DNA of 64,000 bases from NCBI RefSeq assembly GCF_042678145.1, contig NZ_JBHUDG010000003.1:620001-684000 (forward strand), given 5' to 3'. Numbering within the stretch: the stretch's first letter is position 1; the number at the start of each line of letters is the position of its first letter. The position numbers and the translations under genes were made by a program. The DNA is from Pseudopedobacter beijingensis. GTDB lineage: Bacteria > Bacteroidota > Bacteroidia > Sphingobacteriales > Sphingobacteriaceae. The notes below the pieces were generated by a model. That model saw only the letters and a program-made list of their open reading frames with translations. It had not been told where the DNA came from and searched no databases. Below, piece by piece: positions 43,403 through 52,530 of this stretch.

Positions 43403-43513
43403 GCTTATTTTCACAGGGAGCACATCCTACAGAATTAAGCAAAGAACAGAAAGGAACTGCTGTCGAAGATTAAAACAGGTTTCAGCTAAATTTTGTATAA
43501 AAAGGATAAAAAA

Positions 43514-43543
43514 TTTGATTTTAAACATTAAATCATAAATTTG
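43514..43543 (+). promoter_or_regulatory. Promoter of the exbB-exbD-exbD-tonB cluster
   Basis: TTTG (43514-43517), 18-base spacer, TAAATTTG (43536-43543). This is the best match to the Bacteroidota -33/-7 pattern in the window, with a leader of about 90 bases to exbB. Confidence 0.7.
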
Positions 43544-43638
43544 TTAATAGGTATAGTTTTAACAAGGTTTTATAATTAAGAAACTACAAACAAAAACATA
43601 AATTAATCAAAAACTAAAAATTAAATTAAAAAAAAGCA

Positions 43639-44466
43639 ATGTCAAACGCACCAAAACCAACTACAGCTAAGAAAGAAACCTCTGGGGGTTCTAGTATTTT
43701 TGCAGGATTAGCGATTGTAATCTGTATAGCAATTGCATGGGCTGTTTTCTTATTCGTAATGGGTAATCCAGCTAACTTTGAAGGTGGCGATAACGCCAAC
43801 CACCCATTAGAAGGCAACTATTTCGGTATGATCTACAAAGGGGGTATCGTAGTACCTTTCTTGATGGGTATGTTCTTAATGGTAATCGTATTCTCAATTG
43901 AGCGTTTTTTTGTTATCAGCAAAGCTGCAGGTACAGGAAACGTTGATGCATTCGTAAAAAAAGTACAACAATTTTTAAGCTCTGGAAGTATTGACAGCGC
44001 TATCTCTGCTTGTGACAAACAAAAAGGATCTGTTGCTGCAGTTATAAAATCAGGTTTATTAAAATATAAAGACGTAGAGTCTGATACTGTAATGAATACC
44101 GAACAAAAATGTTTGGCTATCCAAAAAGATATCGAAGAAGCTACAGCTTTAGAAATGCCTATGTTAGAGCAAAACCTAACAGTAATTTCAACTTTAGTAT
44201 CTATTGGTACTCTTGTAGGTCTATTAGGTACGGTTGTGGGTATGATTAAAGCGTTTGCGGCATTAGCAACAGCAGGTGCACCAGACCAGGCAGCATTAGC
44301 AAACGGTATTTCTGAGGCCCTAATCAACACAGCTACAGGTATTGGTACTTCAACACTTGCCATTATTTCTTATAACTTTTTTACGTCTAAAATTGACTCT
44401 TTAACCTACTCTATTGATGAGGCGGGTTTCTCAATTGTACAAACGTACGCGGCTACGCATAGATAA
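43639..44466 (+). CDS. exbB: MotA/TolQ/ExbB proton channel family protein
   Basis: 275 residues with an N-terminal membrane helix (about 20-43), a second near 70-92, and two late helices (LTVISTLVSIGTLVGLLGTVVGM and the region with GISEALINTATGIGTSTLAI, core SEALINTATGIGTS). The GLLGTVVGMI and TATG motifs are conserved in ExbB/TolQ. It forms the proton channel that energises TonB. First gene of the cluster that drives TonB-dependent importers such as the SusC homologue at 3990-7343. Confidence 0.95.
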   Translation: MSNAPKPTTAKKETSGGSSIFAGLAIVICIAIAWAVFLFVMGNPANFEGGDNANHPLEGNYFGMIYKGGIVVPFLMGMFLMVIVFSIERFFVISKAAGTGNVDAFVKKVQQFLSSGSIDSAISACDKQKGSVAAVIKSGLLKYKDVESDTVMNTEQKCLAIQKDIEEATALEMPMLEQNLTVISTLVSIGTLVGLLGTVVGMIKAFAALATAGAPDQAALANGISEALINTATGIGTSTLAIISYNFFTSKIDSLTYSIDEAGFSIVQTYAATHR

Positions 44467-44558
44467 TATTAGTGAATAGTTTTTGGGTATTCTGGTTTAT
44501 ACCAGGATACTTTTTAAAAGTAAATTAACAGGACACTAATAATTAAAAAAATAAGAAG

Positions 44559-45170
44559 ATGCCAAAAGTAAAAATAAAAAGAAAAAGCACCCTGATAGAC
44601 ATGACCGCCATGTGCGACGTGGCTTCATTGTTGCTTACTTTCTTTATCTTAACGGCGACAGCCAGACAGCCAGAACCGCTGCCTGTGGACATACCTTCTT
44701 CAACTGTTACTATTAAATTACCAGATACAGACATTTCTACGCTGACCATTGGTGAGGGAAAGGTTTTCTTTGGAGTGGTAGGTCAGGATGTAAGGATTAA
44801 TATGTTAAACAGGATTGGCGAGAGATATGGTATTGAGTTTTCTCAAGAAGAAAAGCTTCGTTTTTCTCTGATAGAGTCTTTCGGAGTTCCTATTGCTAAT
44901 ATGAAAGAGTTTATAGCTATGTCAGGGGCTGATAGAAACAAACTTCAACAACCGGGCATACCAAGAGATTCATCTAACAACGAGCTTAACCAGTGGATTC
45001 TTCAAGCAAGATACGCCACTAAAGAGCTCCATAACCAGGATTTAAGATTCTCCATAAAAGGTGACTCTAAAGAGCAATATCCGGTTATCAGAGATGTCAT
45101 TGACATATTGCAAGGGCAAAAAATCAACAAATTTAGTTTAATCACTTCGTTAGAAGGCTTAGATAAATAA
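44559..45170 (+). CDS. exbD: ExbD/TolR family protein, first copy
   Basis: 203 residues. One membrane helix (about 14-32) holds the functional Asp region in STLIDMTAMCDVASLLLTF (Asp in LIDMTAM and MCDVAS). The periplasmic part has PVDIPSSTV and a C-terminal beta-alpha fold. It is longer than E. coli ExbD because of an insert around residues 75-150 (MLNRIGERYGIEF onward) seen in many Bacteroidota first-copy ExbDs. It pairs with the second copy to complete the motor. Confidence 0.92.
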   Translation: MPKVKIKRKSTLIDMTAMCDVASLLLTFFILTATARQPEPLPVDIPSSTVTIKLPDTDISTLTIGEGKVFFGVVGQDVRINMLNRIGERYGIEFSQEEKLRFSLIESFGVPIANMKEFIAMSGADRNKLQQPGIPRDSSNNELNQWILQARYATKELHNQDLRFSIKGDSKEQYPVIRDVIDILQGQKINKFSLITSLEGLDK

Positions 45171-45179
45171 TATTAGACA

Positions 45180-45731
45180 ATGGCACAATTAGATACCTCG
45201 GGTGGTGGCAAAAAAAAGGGAGGTAAAGTAAGGTCCAAGAAACAATCAACCAATGTTGACTTAACGGCAATGGTTGACTTGATGTTCTTGTTAATTACTT
45301 TCTTCATGTTAACTACCACACTTGCAAAACCGCAAGCGATGGACATGTTCATGCCCGATAAAGATGATAAAAACCCAGATGCTGAAATAGATGTTAAAGC
45401 CTCCAGAACCATGACAGTTCTTTTAGGCTCAGACAATAAACTGGTTTGGTATATGGGTGTGGCTGGAGATAACCCGCCTACTGTAGATAGTTATAATAAA
45501 AGTGGTATACGCAAGGCTTTCCTTGAAAATAATGAAAGAATTGTAGCAACGACTGGAAATCCTGAAAAAGGATTAATGGTAATTGTAAAACCCACAGATA
45601 AATCTAACTACAAAAACTTTGTTGATATTTTAGATGAAATTAAAATTGCAGGCGTACCATCATACGGTATAGTTAATAAAATAGAACCTGTTGAGATTTC
45701 TCTATTAAAAGATCAAGGAGTTTACAATTAA
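45180..45731 (+). CDS. exbD: ExbD/TolR family protein, second copy
   Basis: 183 residues. Lys-rich cytoplasmic start, then the helix VDLTAMVDLMFLLITFFML with the conserved Asp in VDLTAMVD. PQAMDMFMPDKDDK follows, the usual post-helix segment. It starts 9 bp after the first copy. The two copies are only moderately alike, suggesting a heteromeric ExbD ring. Confidence 0.92.
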   Translation: MAQLDTSGGGKKKGGKVRSKKQSTNVDLTAMVDLMFLLITFFMLTTTLAKPQAMDMFMPDKDDKNPDAEIDVKASRTMTVLLGSDNKLVWYMGVAGDNPPTVDSYNKSGIRKAFLENNERIVATTGNPEKGLMVIVKPTDKSNYKNFVDILDEIKIAGVPSYGIVNKIEPVEISLLKDQGVYN

Positions 45732-45789
45732 TACTAACTAGTATTTTACTAGCGTTATTTAGTTAATAAACAAGAAAATTTAAAGAAAT

Positions 45790-46626
45790 ATGCCAAAGCT
45801 GGATATTTTAACTCGCAATTGGATAGATATTGTCTTTGAAGGTAGGAACAAAGATTACGGTGCTTACGATTTACGTAAGAACAGTGCTAAGAACACCAAC
45901 AAAGCAGTTCTGATTGGAGGGTTACTGTTTATATTTGCGTTTTCTGCTCCTATGATCTCCCAATTATTGAAGAGTACAGACGAGGATGATGCAATTTTAA
46001 ACCCTAGAACTAAGGAGACAGAAGTTGTTTTGGCAACTCCACCTCCAGTAGATAAGGAGTTACCTCCACCTCCGCCAGCGGTAGAACCACCGCCACCAAG
46101 AGTGGATCAGGTAAAGTTTCCACCTCCGGTAGTAAAACCGGATGATAAAGTTGTAGAAGAAGAACCTCCTACAATTAAAGATTTGGAAAAAGCAGATCCT
46201 GGAGCAAAAACCATTAAAGGAGATCCAAATTCACACATCCAAATAGAGAATCCTGTATTTGGGGATGGCCCTGTTAATCAGGAAGTAACTGCGGATTCCA
46301 ATGAGATTTTCACCAACGTTGAAAATTTCCCAGAATTCCCGGGAGGTATAGAGGCTTTTTATAAGTTTCTAAACAAGACCTTGGTTTATCCGCCAATGTC
46401 AAAAGAAAACAACATCCAGGGAAGGGTAACCGTAAACTTCGTTGTTGAAAAAGATGGTTCTTTAACAGATATTAAAGTACTTAGGGGTGTTCCGGGTGGA
46501 GATGACCTTGGACAAGAAGCGATCAGAGTATTAAAGAGATCACCTAAATGGAAACCAGGATTACAAAATGGTAGACCTGTTAGGGTTTCTTACTCGGTTC
46601 CAGTAATGTTTGCTTTACAAAATTAA
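45790..46626 (+). CDS. tonB: TonB family energy transducer
   Basis: 278 residues. A Bacteroidota-type cytoplasmic start (NWIDIVFEGRNKDYGAYDLR) precedes one membrane helix near 38-58. A Pro/Glu-rich span (about 90-130) crosses the periplasm. The TonB C-terminal domain is FPEFPGGIEAFYKFLN, VNFVVEKDGSLTDIKVL, SPKWKPGLQNGRPVRV, in order. It carries energy from ExbBD to outer-membrane receptors. Its last base overlaps the ATG of the next gene (TAATG). Confidence 0.95.
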   Translation: MPKLDILTRNWIDIVFEGRNKDYGAYDLRKNSAKNTNKAVLIGGLLFIFAFSAPMISQLLKSTDEDDAILNPRTKETEVVLATPPPVDKELPPPPPAVEPPPPRVDQVKFPPPVVKPDDKVVEEEPPTIKDLEKADPGAKTIKGDPNSHIQIENPVFGDGPVNQEVTADSNEIFTNVENFPEFPGGIEAFYKFLNKTLVYPPMSKENNIQGRVTVNFVVEKDGSLTDIKVLRGVPGGDDLGQEAIRVLKRSPKWKPGLQNGRPVRVSYSVPVMFALQN

Positions 46627-46859
46627 TGGAATATAAAACAAGAAGGAGACAGAAATCGCCCCAAAAGCGATTTCTGCTCATTTTAGGGCTAGCCGTTTTC
46701 ATTATCTACTTCACACTGGGAATGGTTATTATTTTTTGGAAAAAATTCCCTCTTCTGGTTGGTGTAGAGCCTATGTGGAGGAATGTATTTGCTGCTTTTT
46801 TAATAGTATACTCTCTATTTAGATTAGTTAGGGTTTTACAGGATAAACGCGATGAATAA
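46626..46859 (+). CDS. Small two-helix membrane protein of the TonB cluster
   Basis: 77 residues. A basic start (MEYKTRRRQKSPQKR) is followed by helices near 16-38 and 48-67. It overlaps tonB by one base and the next gene by 8 bases, so it belongs firmly to the operon. Family unrecognised; a helper of the TonB motor is only a guess. Confidence 0.75.
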   Translation: MEYKTRRRQKSPQKRFLLILGLAVFIIYFTLGMVIIFWKKFPLLVGVEPMWRNVFAAFLIVYSLFRLVRVLQDKRDE

Positions 46860-47736
46860 AACACTATCCATTTTAATATGCTTACTGCCTTTCTTCTTAC
46901 ACTCTTGTAACACCTCTGGGGAGAGAGGAGAAAGCTATACCTACGGGGATGCCAAAGTTTTGGCAGATGAGTCTTTATTTCCTGTGGTAGATGATGAAGC
47001 CGTTGTTTTCAACAGTCGATACAAAAGAGCTCATATTGACATGGTGTACAAGCCGCAGCAAGAAGTATTGAATATGCTTTTAAATGATAGTGCGAGTATA
47101 GCAGTCCTGCCCAGAATGCTGACTGAAGAAGAGGCTAGTACTTTTGAAAAAAAGAAAGTACGGGTTAGACCTATTAAGTTTGCAACGGATGGAATAGGAA
47201 TTATCACATCCAACGATAATCCGCTGCAAAACATAACTCTGCAAGAGTTAAAAGACTTTTTATCGGGCAAAGCAGATCATTCCCCTGTTATTGTATTTGA
47301 TAATGTAAAATCCAGTACGGTAGAATACTTAATGGACCACTTTGACGTTAAGGAATTAACTGCAAAAAATATTTATGCCTTAAACACCAGCGAAGAAGTT
47401 ATCAGGTATATAAAAAACAACAAAAATGCAGTGGGTATTATCAGTGTAAGCTGGATAAAACGCCCAACAAAAGAAATTGAAGAAGATGTGAAAGGGATTA
47501 AATTTGTTGCCGTAAAAAACAATGTGGGTAATTACGTATTACCTACGCAATCGTCCTTAAAAACCAAGGAGTATCCCTTAACACGAGATTTATATTTAAT
47601 AGACTGTCAGGGAAAGGCCGGGCTTGGAACTGGCTTTGCTGCTTTTTTAGCTAGCGACATTGGTCAAAGGGTCATTTTAAAGTCTGGTTTAGCACCAGAT
47701 TCCCTTCCTTCCCGACAAATAATCATTAAGAAATAG
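46852..47736 (+). CDS. PstS-like substrate-binding lipoprotein of the TonB cluster
   Basis: 294 residues with a lipoprotein signal ending in Cys19 (HSC). FPVVDDEAVVFNSRYKRAHI and GIGIITSNDNPLQNITLQELKDFLSG are typical of PstS/phosphate-binding-like proteins, with DIGQRVILKSGLAP near the end. No pstCAB transporter genes are adjacent. Position inside the ExbBD-TonB cluster, between the small membrane protein and the TPR protein, suggests a role in TonB or envelope function instead of ABC import. Ligand not known. Confidence 0.85.
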   Translation: MNKTLSILICLLPFFLHSCNTSGERGESYTYGDAKVLADESLFPVVDDEAVVFNSRYKRAHIDMVYKPQQEVLNMLLNDSASIAVLPRMLTEEEASTFEKKKVRVRPIKFATDGIGIITSNDNPLQNITLQELKDFLSGKADHSPVIVFDNVKSSTVEYLMDHFDVKELTAKNIYALNTSEEVIRYIKNNKNAVGIISVSWIKRPTKEIEEDVKGIKFVAVKNNVGNYVLPTQSSLKTKEYPLTRDLYLIDCQGKAGLGTGFAAFLASDIGQRVILKSGLAPDSLPSRQIIIKK

Positions 47737-47769
47737 ATATTTTGTATTTTTTTGTTTAAAATTGAAATT

Positions 47770-49440
47770 ATGAATATAACAAAGAAAATAGCGATAACAG
47801 CAATAGGTATTGTTTCCATGGGAACAGCATCCTGGGCACAGAGCTTAGAAGATGCCAGAAACGCTGTGACTGCCGAGCAGTATCAGAAAGCAAAATCCAT
47901 GTTTAATAATTTGATCACTACCCAACCTAATGTAGCTTCAAATTATTTCTATTTTGGAGATCTATATTTGAGATTGGAAAATGCAGACTCAGCAAAAGTG
48001 TTATTTCAAAAAGGTATTGGAGCAGATCCAGGCTATAGATTAAACTATATTGGCTTAGGTACCGTTGACTTGTTCAGCAAAAATGAAACTGCTGCACAAG
48101 CAAATTTTGATAAAGCTTTGTCTGGTATGAAAAAGAAAGATTACCAGGAATATATTCACATAGGGAATGCTTATGTATACGAAAAATCGAGAGATTTAGA
48201 CAAAGCATTTGAATGGTACGAAAAAGCAAAAGCTTACGGCTCTAAAGACCCGGAATTGTATATTGCTTTGGGGAATGCCTATAAAATGCAGAAGAAAAAT
48301 AGTGAGGCCGTTGCAGAATACCAAAGGGCTAGTAACTACAAAGCAGACCTTCCAAATGTAGATGTTGCCATTGGTGAAATCTGGACTGGTGCGTATAACT
48401 TTGAACTGGCAGAAACAACGCTTAAGGAAGTAATTTCTAAACACCCTAGCTTTGGCCCTGCTTACCGCGCCATGGCAGAAAACTACTACCGTTGGGCTTC
48501 GCAAATACCTGCAAAAAGACCTGAGTTATTGCCAAAAGCAAAAGAGCAATACTCTAAATATCTTGATTTAACAGATCGTTCTGCAAATTCAAGATACAGA
48601 TACCTTATTTTCTTATTAAACGCTGAAGACTATGCTACTTTAGAAACAGAGGCGAAAAACTTTGTATCTAAACATGGGTCTAATCCCGAGTACAAATTAG
48701 CAGAACGTTTTCTGGCTTATGGTGCTATAGAAAATGGTAACACCGAAGTGGGCGCACAGGCTTTGCAAAAGTTTATATCTTCTGTAGACAAAAAGCGTTT
48801 GATAGCTAAAGATTATATTAATCTTGCAAAAGCATACCAAGATCAAAAACAAGATTCTCTAGCTATAGAAAGCTACATCAAAGGCTATGAGTTAGACACA
48901 AGTAATGTTGAACTGTTAGGAAACATAGCAAAAGCCTACTTCAGTTCTAAAAAATATGGCAAAGCGGCTGAATATTATGAAAAGCTGACTAAACTGCCTA
49001 AAGCTTCATTTACGGACTGGTTTTACTGGGGCTATTCAAACTATTTCTATTTTGCAATGGAACTAGCTAACCAGGAGCCTAAAAATGACACCTTAATTAA
49101 AGAAACGCTTATCAAAGCAGATACAGCATTTACGTATGTTGGCGAAAAAGCTAATAATGCGGATGCTTACCTTTATTTAGCCCGTGTAGAATATTATTTG
49201 GATGAAAAAGACACCGAGGAAAAAGGCGTTAAAGCTTATGATAAATTCATCGAAATTACCACAGCTAAACCGGAGATAAACGCTCGTGATAAAACCAATC
49301 TGGTGGAAGCATATTCTTACAATGGTGGATATTTTATTACCAGAGACAAAGCAAAAGCAAAAGAATATTTTGACAAAGCCTTAGAACTGGACCCAAACAA
49401 TGCTCAAATTAAAGATGCATTAAGAGCCATAAAAGGATAA
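47770..49440 (+). CDS. Secreted tetratricopeptide repeat protein
   Basis: 556 residues from the ATG at 47770 (MNITKKIAITAIGIV), which gives a proper signal peptide ending near residue 24 (SWAQS). An upstream TTG would only add MFKIEI. TPR units run through the whole protein, for example EYIHIGNAYVYEKSRDLDKAFEWYEKAKAYG in parts and AEYQRASNYKADLP, SKKYGKAAEYYEKLTKLP and AKEYFDKALELDPNN. Probably a periplasmic scaffold. Its conserved position after the TonB genes suggests a link to envelope energisation or assembly. Confidence 0.88.
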   Translation: MNITKKIAITAIGIVSMGTASWAQSLEDARNAVTAEQYQKAKSMFNNLITTQPNVASNYFYFGDLYLRLENADSAKVLFQKGIGADPGYRLNYIGLGTVDLFSKNETAAQANFDKALSGMKKKDYQEYIHIGNAYVYEKSRDLDKAFEWYEKAKAYGSKDPELYIALGNAYKMQKKNSEAVAEYQRASNYKADLPNVDVAIGEIWTGAYNFELAETTLKEVISKHPSFGPAYRAMAENYYRWASQIPAKRPELLPKAKEQYSKYLDLTDRSANSRYRYLIFLLNAEDYATLETEAKNFVSKHGSNPEYKLAERFLAYGAIENGNTEVGAQALQKFISSVDKKRLIAKDYINLAKAYQDQKQDSLAIESYIKGYELDTSNVELLGNIAKAYFSSKKYGKAAEYYEKLTKLPKASFTDWFYWGYSNYFYFAMELANQEPKNDTLIKETLIKADTAFTYVGEKANNADAYLYLARVEYYLDEKDTEEKGVKAYDKFIEITTAKPEINARDKTNLVEAYSYNGGYFITRDKAKAKEYFDKALELDPNNAQIKDALRAIKG

Positions 49441-49448
49441 GTACAGGA

Positions 49449-49501
49449 TAAAAAATCAAAAAAGGGACAGTCAGAAAATGATTTGTCCCTTTTTTGATTT
49501 T
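49449..49501 (+). terminator. Terminator of the exb-tonB-TPR cluster
   Basis: AAAAATCAAAAAAGGGACA and TGTCCCTTTTTTGATTTTT pair along 19 bases around a 14-base loop, with a T-rich 3' side. Confidence 0.9.
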
Positions 49502-49727
49502 TATATTCTTCAGTGATTGAATTCTCCTGTTTTCTCTTCATTAAGCATAGCAGCACCGTAACCTGACAACTATATATGCAGCACATTAGCGCTAAAAATG
49601 GAATTACACTGTGTCTTTTTTAATTCTATTTTGCTGTATTCATTTTTATTCCCAACATTTATTATAGAGTGGGGCTATACTTAAAACTGTAATTGCCCCA
49701 GTTTCTTTCTTATTAGAGCTGTTTTTA

Positions 49728-49735
49728 TATCTTTG
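49728..49735 (+). promoter_or_regulatory. Promoter (-7 element) of the nuo operon
   Basis: TATCTTTG matches TAnnTTTG, 18 bp before the nuoA ATG. The -33 box is weak. Confidence 0.5.
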
Positions 49736-49753
49736 CACTAAATTTATTGTTTC

Positions 49754-50131
49754 ATGGAAAATTTAAGTACTCCTGTAGATTATCTTCCAATTGTAATTCA
49801 ACTGGCCATAGCATTAGGGTTTGTTGTATTAACCATGACCATTACTCACCTTATTGGTCCTAAAAGAAAAACAACAGACATAAAGCTAACTGCTTTTGAG
49901 TCAGGTATAGAAGTTGTGGGAAATGCCCGTCAACCCTTCTCTGTCAAGTATTTTATTGTAGCGATCTTGTTTGTTATTTTCGATATCGAAGTTATATTCA
50001 TGTATCCCTGGGCAGTAAATTTCAGAGAGTTTGGTATAAATGGCCTTATTGAAATGTTCATTTTCATGGGAACGTTGTTATTAGGTTTTATTTATATCCT
50101 GAAAAAGAAAGTATTGGACTGGAACAACTAG
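49754..50131 (+). CDS. nuoA: NADH-quinone oxidoreductase subunit A
   Basis: 125 residues, three membrane helices. The conserved loop is ESGIEVVGNARQPFSVKYF, and FVIFDIEVIFMYPWA lies in the second helix. Membrane-arm subunit that joins the quinone site. First gene of a complete nuoA-N set. A 111-bp gap separates it from nuoB. Confidence 0.95.
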   Translation: MENLSTPVDYLPIVIQLAIALGFVVLTMTITHLIGPKRKTTDIKLTAFESGIEVVGNARQPFSVKYFIVAILFVIFDIEVIFMYPWAVNFREFGINGLIEMFIFMGTLLLGFIYILKKKVLDWNN

Positions 50132-50182
50132 TTAGAATTGTTCTAAATAAGTGTAATACGCTTATTTACGCATAAAACTTAA

Positions 50183-50190
50183 TAAATTTG
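50183..50190 (+). promoter_or_regulatory. Possible internal promoter (-7 element) before nuoB
   Basis: TAAATTTG matches TAnnTTTG, 52 bp before nuoB. A weak stem AAATAAG/CTTATTT lies just upstream at about 50143-50167. Confidence 0.35.
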
Positions 50191-50242
50191 TGGCTTACTT
50201 TAATTGGTAGGCCTTTTAGCTTTTTAAAAGAGATTTAAATTT

Positions 50243-50785
50243 ATGAGCGATATTAAAATGAGTAGTGCACCAGCAGGGGTCGAAGGCTCTGGCTTTTTCG
50301 CTACTACGCTTGATCAAGTTATAGGAATGGCCCGTTCACATTCTTTGTGGCCACTCCCTTTTGCAACTTCATGCTGTGGTATCGAATTTATGGCAACCAT
50401 GGGGGCACATTATGATTTTTCCAGGTTCGGTTCAGAAAGACCTTCGTTTTCTCCCCGTCAGGCAGACCTACTCATGGTAATGGGAACTATTGCGAAAAAG
50501 ATGGCTCCGGTTCTGAAACAGGTATATACTCAAATGGCCGAACCCAGATGGGTTATTGCTGTTGGTGCATGTGCATCTAGTGGTGGTATTTTTGATACTT
50601 ACTCTGTGTTACAAGGTATTGATGAAATTATTCCGGTAGACGTTTACGTTCCTGGATGTCCGCCAAGACCAGAAGGAATTATAGATGGTTTCAATAAAAT
50701 ACAGGAGTTGGTAAAGAATGAGCCTGCAAGAAGAAGAAACTCTCCTGAATATCAAGCATTATTAGAAAGTTACGGAATACAATAA
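50243..50785 (+). CDS. nuoB: NADH-quinone oxidoreductase subunit B
   Basis: 180 residues. Ligands of the terminal [4Fe-4S] cluster N2 are in FATSCCGIEFMA, GACASSGG and YVPGCPPRPE. It passes electrons to quinone at the junction of the two arms. Its stop codon overlaps the nuoC start by one base. Confidence 0.97.
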   Translation: MSDIKMSSAPAGVEGSGFFATTLDQVIGMARSHSLWPLPFATSCCGIEFMATMGAHYDFSRFGSERPSFSPRQADLLMVMGTIAKKMAPVLKQVYTQMAEPRWVIAVGACASSGGIFDTYSVLQGIDEIIPVDVYVPGCPPRPEGIIDGFNKIQELVKNEPARRRNSPEYQALLESYGIQ

Positions 50786-51285
50786 TGGCCAGAATAACAA
50801 ACGAACAGATATTAGAAGAGCTTAAAGGCTTTGAATCGACTATATCGAACGTAGAACAACCTTTTGGTTTATTAACTTTCGAAACAACAAGAGAAATAAT
50901 ATCGGACTTATTAGCATTCCTAAAGAACGATGCTACTTTAAGTTTCAACTATCTTACTGATATTACCGCTGTACACTATCCAGAAAGAGAGAGAGCATTA
51001 TCCGTAGTGTACCATTTGCATAGTTTTAAAACAAATGCCAGAATCAGAATAAAAGTATCTCTGCCAACTTCAGACCCATCTATTCCAACGGCAACTATGC
51101 TATGGAATGGAGCGAACTGGATGGAAAGAGAAACGTTTGATTTTTTTGGTATTCAATTTATAGGACATCCTGACTTAAGGAGGATTCTTAATGTGGATGA
51201 TATGAGTGTATTTCCTATGCGGAAAGAATACCCATTAGAAGATCCAAACAGGGTAGACAAAAAAGATTATTTTTTCGGACGATAA
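50785..51285 (+). CDS. nuoC: NADH-quinone oxidoreductase subunit C
   Basis: 166 residues. The 30-kDa-subunit signature is ERETFDFFGIQFIGHPDLRR (core ERETFDFFGI) with FPMRKEYPLED at the end. Separate from nuoD, unlike the fused E. coli NuoCD. Peripheral-arm subunit near the quinone site. Confidence 0.96.
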   Translation: MARITNEQILEELKGFESTISNVEQPFGLLTFETTREIISDLLAFLKNDATLSFNYLTDITAVHYPERERALSVVYHLHSFKTNARIRIKVSLPTSDPSIPTATMLWNGANWMERETFDFFGIQFIGHPDLRRILNVDDMSVFPMRKEYPLEDPNRVDKKDYFFGR

Positions 51286-51294
51286 GTTATATTC

Positions 51295-52530
51295 ATGGGA
51301 AAGTTTATTACAGAAATCACACCAAACAGTCCTGTATTTACAGATAACGATCCGCAAGGGGAGCTACAGACCTTAAACTTAGGTCCTACCCACCCTGCTA
51401 CACACGGTGTTTTCCAGAATGTGTTGCAAATGGATGGGGAAAGGATTGTTAGCGGTGTATCTACTATTGGATATATTCATCGCGCTTTTGAAAAAATAGC
51501 AGAACATCGTCCATTCTATCAAATTACTCCACTAACAGACAGGTTAAACTACTGTTCTTCGCCTATCAATAATATGGGGTGGCACATGACAGTGGAAAAA
51601 CTTTTAGATATCAAAACACCAAAACGCGTAGATTATATGCGGGTTATAGTGATGGAGTTAAGCCGTATTGCTGACCACATCATCTGTAACGGTATTTTGG
51701 GGGTTGATACCGGAGCTTTCTCAGGTTTCCTGTATGTGATGGAAAAGAGAGAGGACATTTACGAAATATTTGAAGAGATCTGTGGCGCAAGGTTAACTAC
51801 TAATATTGGTAGAATAGGTGGTTTCGAAAGAAATTTCAATCAGATTACTTTTGACAAGATCAGGAAATTTGTAAAATCTTTTCCTTTGGTTTTAGCTGAA
51901 TTTGAGAACCTGTTTAACAGAAACAGAATTTTTATAGAAAGAACATCAGGGGTAGCAGCAGTAGACCCGGAAACAGCATTAAGCTACAGTTGGAGCGGCC
52001 CTATTTTAAGGGCAACAGGTGTAGATTACGATGTTAGGGTAAACGAACCTTATTCTTCTTACGAAGATTTTGATTTCGAAATCCCGGTAGGTACTACCGG
52101 AGATGTTTATGATCGCTTTTTGGTAAGAAATGAGGAGATGAAGCAAAGTATACGCATCATTGAACAAGCTTTGGACAAAATTGCTAAAGAACCAAAAGAT
52201 GTGTTCCATGCTAATGTTCCTGATTTCTATTTACCTCCAAAAGAGCAGGTTTATAACAATATGGAAGCTTTGATTTACCATTTCAAAATTGTGATGGGAG
52301 AAATCGAAACACCCAAAACAGAAGTTTACCACTCCGTTGAAGGCGGTAACGGCGAGCTGGGTTTTTATCTGATTAATGACGGTGGAAGAACGCCTTACCG
52401 TTTACACTTCAGAAGACCAAGCTTTATAAATTATCAGATGTATGCGCCAATGAGCCGCGGAATGCAGCTTGCAGACGCTATTATAAATATGTCTAGCTTA
52501 AACATTATAGCAGGAGAATTAGATGCTTAA
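51295..52530 (+). CDS. nuoD: NADH-quinone oxidoreductase subunit D
   Basis: 411 residues. LNLGPTHPATHGVFQNVLQ is the 49-kDa-subunit start and carries the conserved His of the quinone site. YIHRAFEKIAEHR, DRLNYCSS and the C-terminal ADAIINMSSLNIIAGELDA complete the match. Its last codons overlap nuoE by 8 bp. Confidence 0.97.
   Translation: MGKFITEITPNSPVFTDNDPQGELQTLNLGPTHPATHGVFQNVLQMDGERIVSGVSTIGYIHRAFEKIAEHRPFYQITPLTDRLNYCSSPINNMGWHMTVEKLLDIKTPKRVDYMRVIVMELSRIADHIICNGILGVDTGAFSGFLYVMEKREDIYEIFEEICGARLTTNIGRIGGFERNFNQITFDKIRKFVKSFPLVLAEFENLFNRNRIFIERTSGVAAVDPETALSYSWSGPILRATGVDYDVRVNEPYSSYEDFDFEIPVGTTGDVYDRFLVRNEEMKQSIRIIEQALDKIAKEPKDVFHANVPDFYLPPKEQVYNNMEALIYHFKIVMGEIETPKTEVYHSVEGGNGELGFYLINDGGRTPYRLHFRRPSFINYQMYAPMSRGMQLADAIINMSSLNIIAGELDA

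Larger units (their letters stand above)
43263..43638. other. Intergenic region with terminator and exbB promoter
   Basis: 376 bp of very AT-rich sequence. It holds the hairpin at 43371-43402 and the promoter at 43514-43543. No gene is visible. Confidence 0.65.
49441..49753. other. Intergenic region before nuoA
   Basis: 313 bp containing the terminator at 49449-49501 and the nuo promoter near 49728. No gene is visible. Confidence 0.65.

Noticed and set aside
43833..44363. 176-codon frame opposite exbB
   Set aside because: Antisense shadow of a clearly conserved membrane protein gene.
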